A stretch of DNA of 7,433 bases from Mucilaginibacter sp. (lineage in GTDB: Bacteria; Bacteroidota; Bacteroidia; Sphingobacteriales; Sphingobacteriaceae): positions 1 through 7,433 of the forward strand of contig JAFAKI010000129.1 in assembly GCA_019235595.1 (NCBI GenBank). Direction: 5' to 3'. Below the pieces are notes generated by a model. It had not been told where the DNA came from. It saw only the letters and a list, made by a program, of their open reading frames with translations, and did not search any database. Both the position numbers and the translations under genes were made by a program. How positions within the stretch are numbered: the first letter of the stretch is position 1; each line of letters begins with the position of its first letter. Shown here piece after piece: positions 7,359 through 7,433 of this stretch.

Positions 7359-7371
7359 TAACCCTAAGGTC
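7359..7371 (+). repeat. 13-bp exact copy of the tRNA-Met anticodon/variable region, candidate att remnant
   Basis: TAACCCTAAGGTC here is identical to 7122-7134, which covers the last anticodon base, the 3' half of the anticodon arm and the variable loop of tRNA-Met, in the same orientation 237 bp downstream. A TTC six bases past the repeat (7377-7379) also matches the T-loop TTC at the same offset (7140-7142), but the rest of the tRNA 3' half is not preserved. Integrative elements that insert into tRNA genes leave such copies. No integrase gene is visible in the window. Confidence 0.4.
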
Positions 7372-7433
7372 AAAAATTCTAAATTATCGCCCGGGGCTTA
7401 CGCAGTAGTTACCAATCCGTCTTTGGATCATTA

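Larger units (their letters stand above)
7209..7433. other. Noncoding tail of the window with short repeats, no supported gene
   Basis: No convincing reading frame crosses this AT-rich stretch. The longest I traced is 38 codons (7222-7338, +), with no family resemblance. It contains the 11-bp-phased TGTTCATACA pair, a 13-bp copy of part of the tRNA-Met gene at 7359-7371, a partial sister copy just before it (CTAAAAAAAGGTC, 7344-7356), and a GC-rich GCCCGGGGC motif at 7389-7397. A gene ending on the minus strand near 7384-7410 and lying mostly beyond the right edge is possible, but too little is visible to choose a frame. Confidence 0.5.

Noticed and set aside
7384..7433. 3' end of a minus-strand gene entering from the right edge
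   Set aside because: Only about 16 codons are visible and more than one frame ends plausibly here, so none can be chosen.

Overview
The window looks like chromosomal DNA of a Bacteroidota bacterium, most likely family Sphingobacteriaceae (a Mucilaginibacter- or Pedobacter-like organism). This is inferred from the style of the proteins (a very long Bacteroidota-type TamB, a fused RibBA, a 474-residue LptF/LptG permease with an enlarged periplasmic part, a small START-like protein), from Bacteroidota-type TAnnTTTG promoter elements, from the lack of Shine-Dalgarno sequences, and from moderate GC content. No database search was possible.

Layout. Positions 1-3600 (+) hold the 3' 1199 codons of tamB, cut by the left edge. 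It converges on ribBA (-, stop at 3597, preferred start 4799), and the two stop codons share the bases TTAA. From 4800 to 5030 lies a compact intergenic region with a ribBA promoter, a perfect 8+8 palindrome abutting that promoter, and a large imperfect inverted repeat built from 8-nt units. Next come an LptF/LptG permease gene (-, 5031-6455, GTG start) and, 29 nt upstream of it, a START-like protein gene (-, 6485-6865). A 15-bp perfect palindrome lies just upstream of the START-like gene. On the other side of the divergent region a TATATTTG promoter element faces a tRNA-Met(CAU) gene (+, 7086-7159), which is followed by a clear intrinsic terminator (7171-7208). The last 225 nt (7209-7433) hold no gene I can support. 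They do hold an 11-bp-phased direct repeat and a 13-bp exact copy of part of the tRNA-Met gene.

How the genes relate. TamB and the LptF/LptG permease both serve the outer membrane: TamB as a periplasm-spanning beta-rich protein for outer-membrane assembly or lipid transport, LptF/G as the inner-membrane part of the LPS extraction machine. START-like and the permease probably form one transcription unit. RibBA makes both starting intermediates of riboflavin from GTP and ribulose 5-phosphate, and probably has its own promoter. The protein-coding part is ordinary core genome. The points worth a second look are noncoding: the octamer-built inverted repeat, the two palindromes, and the possible att-like remnant next to the tRNA. 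I do not see a new defence, mobile or biosynthetic system here.
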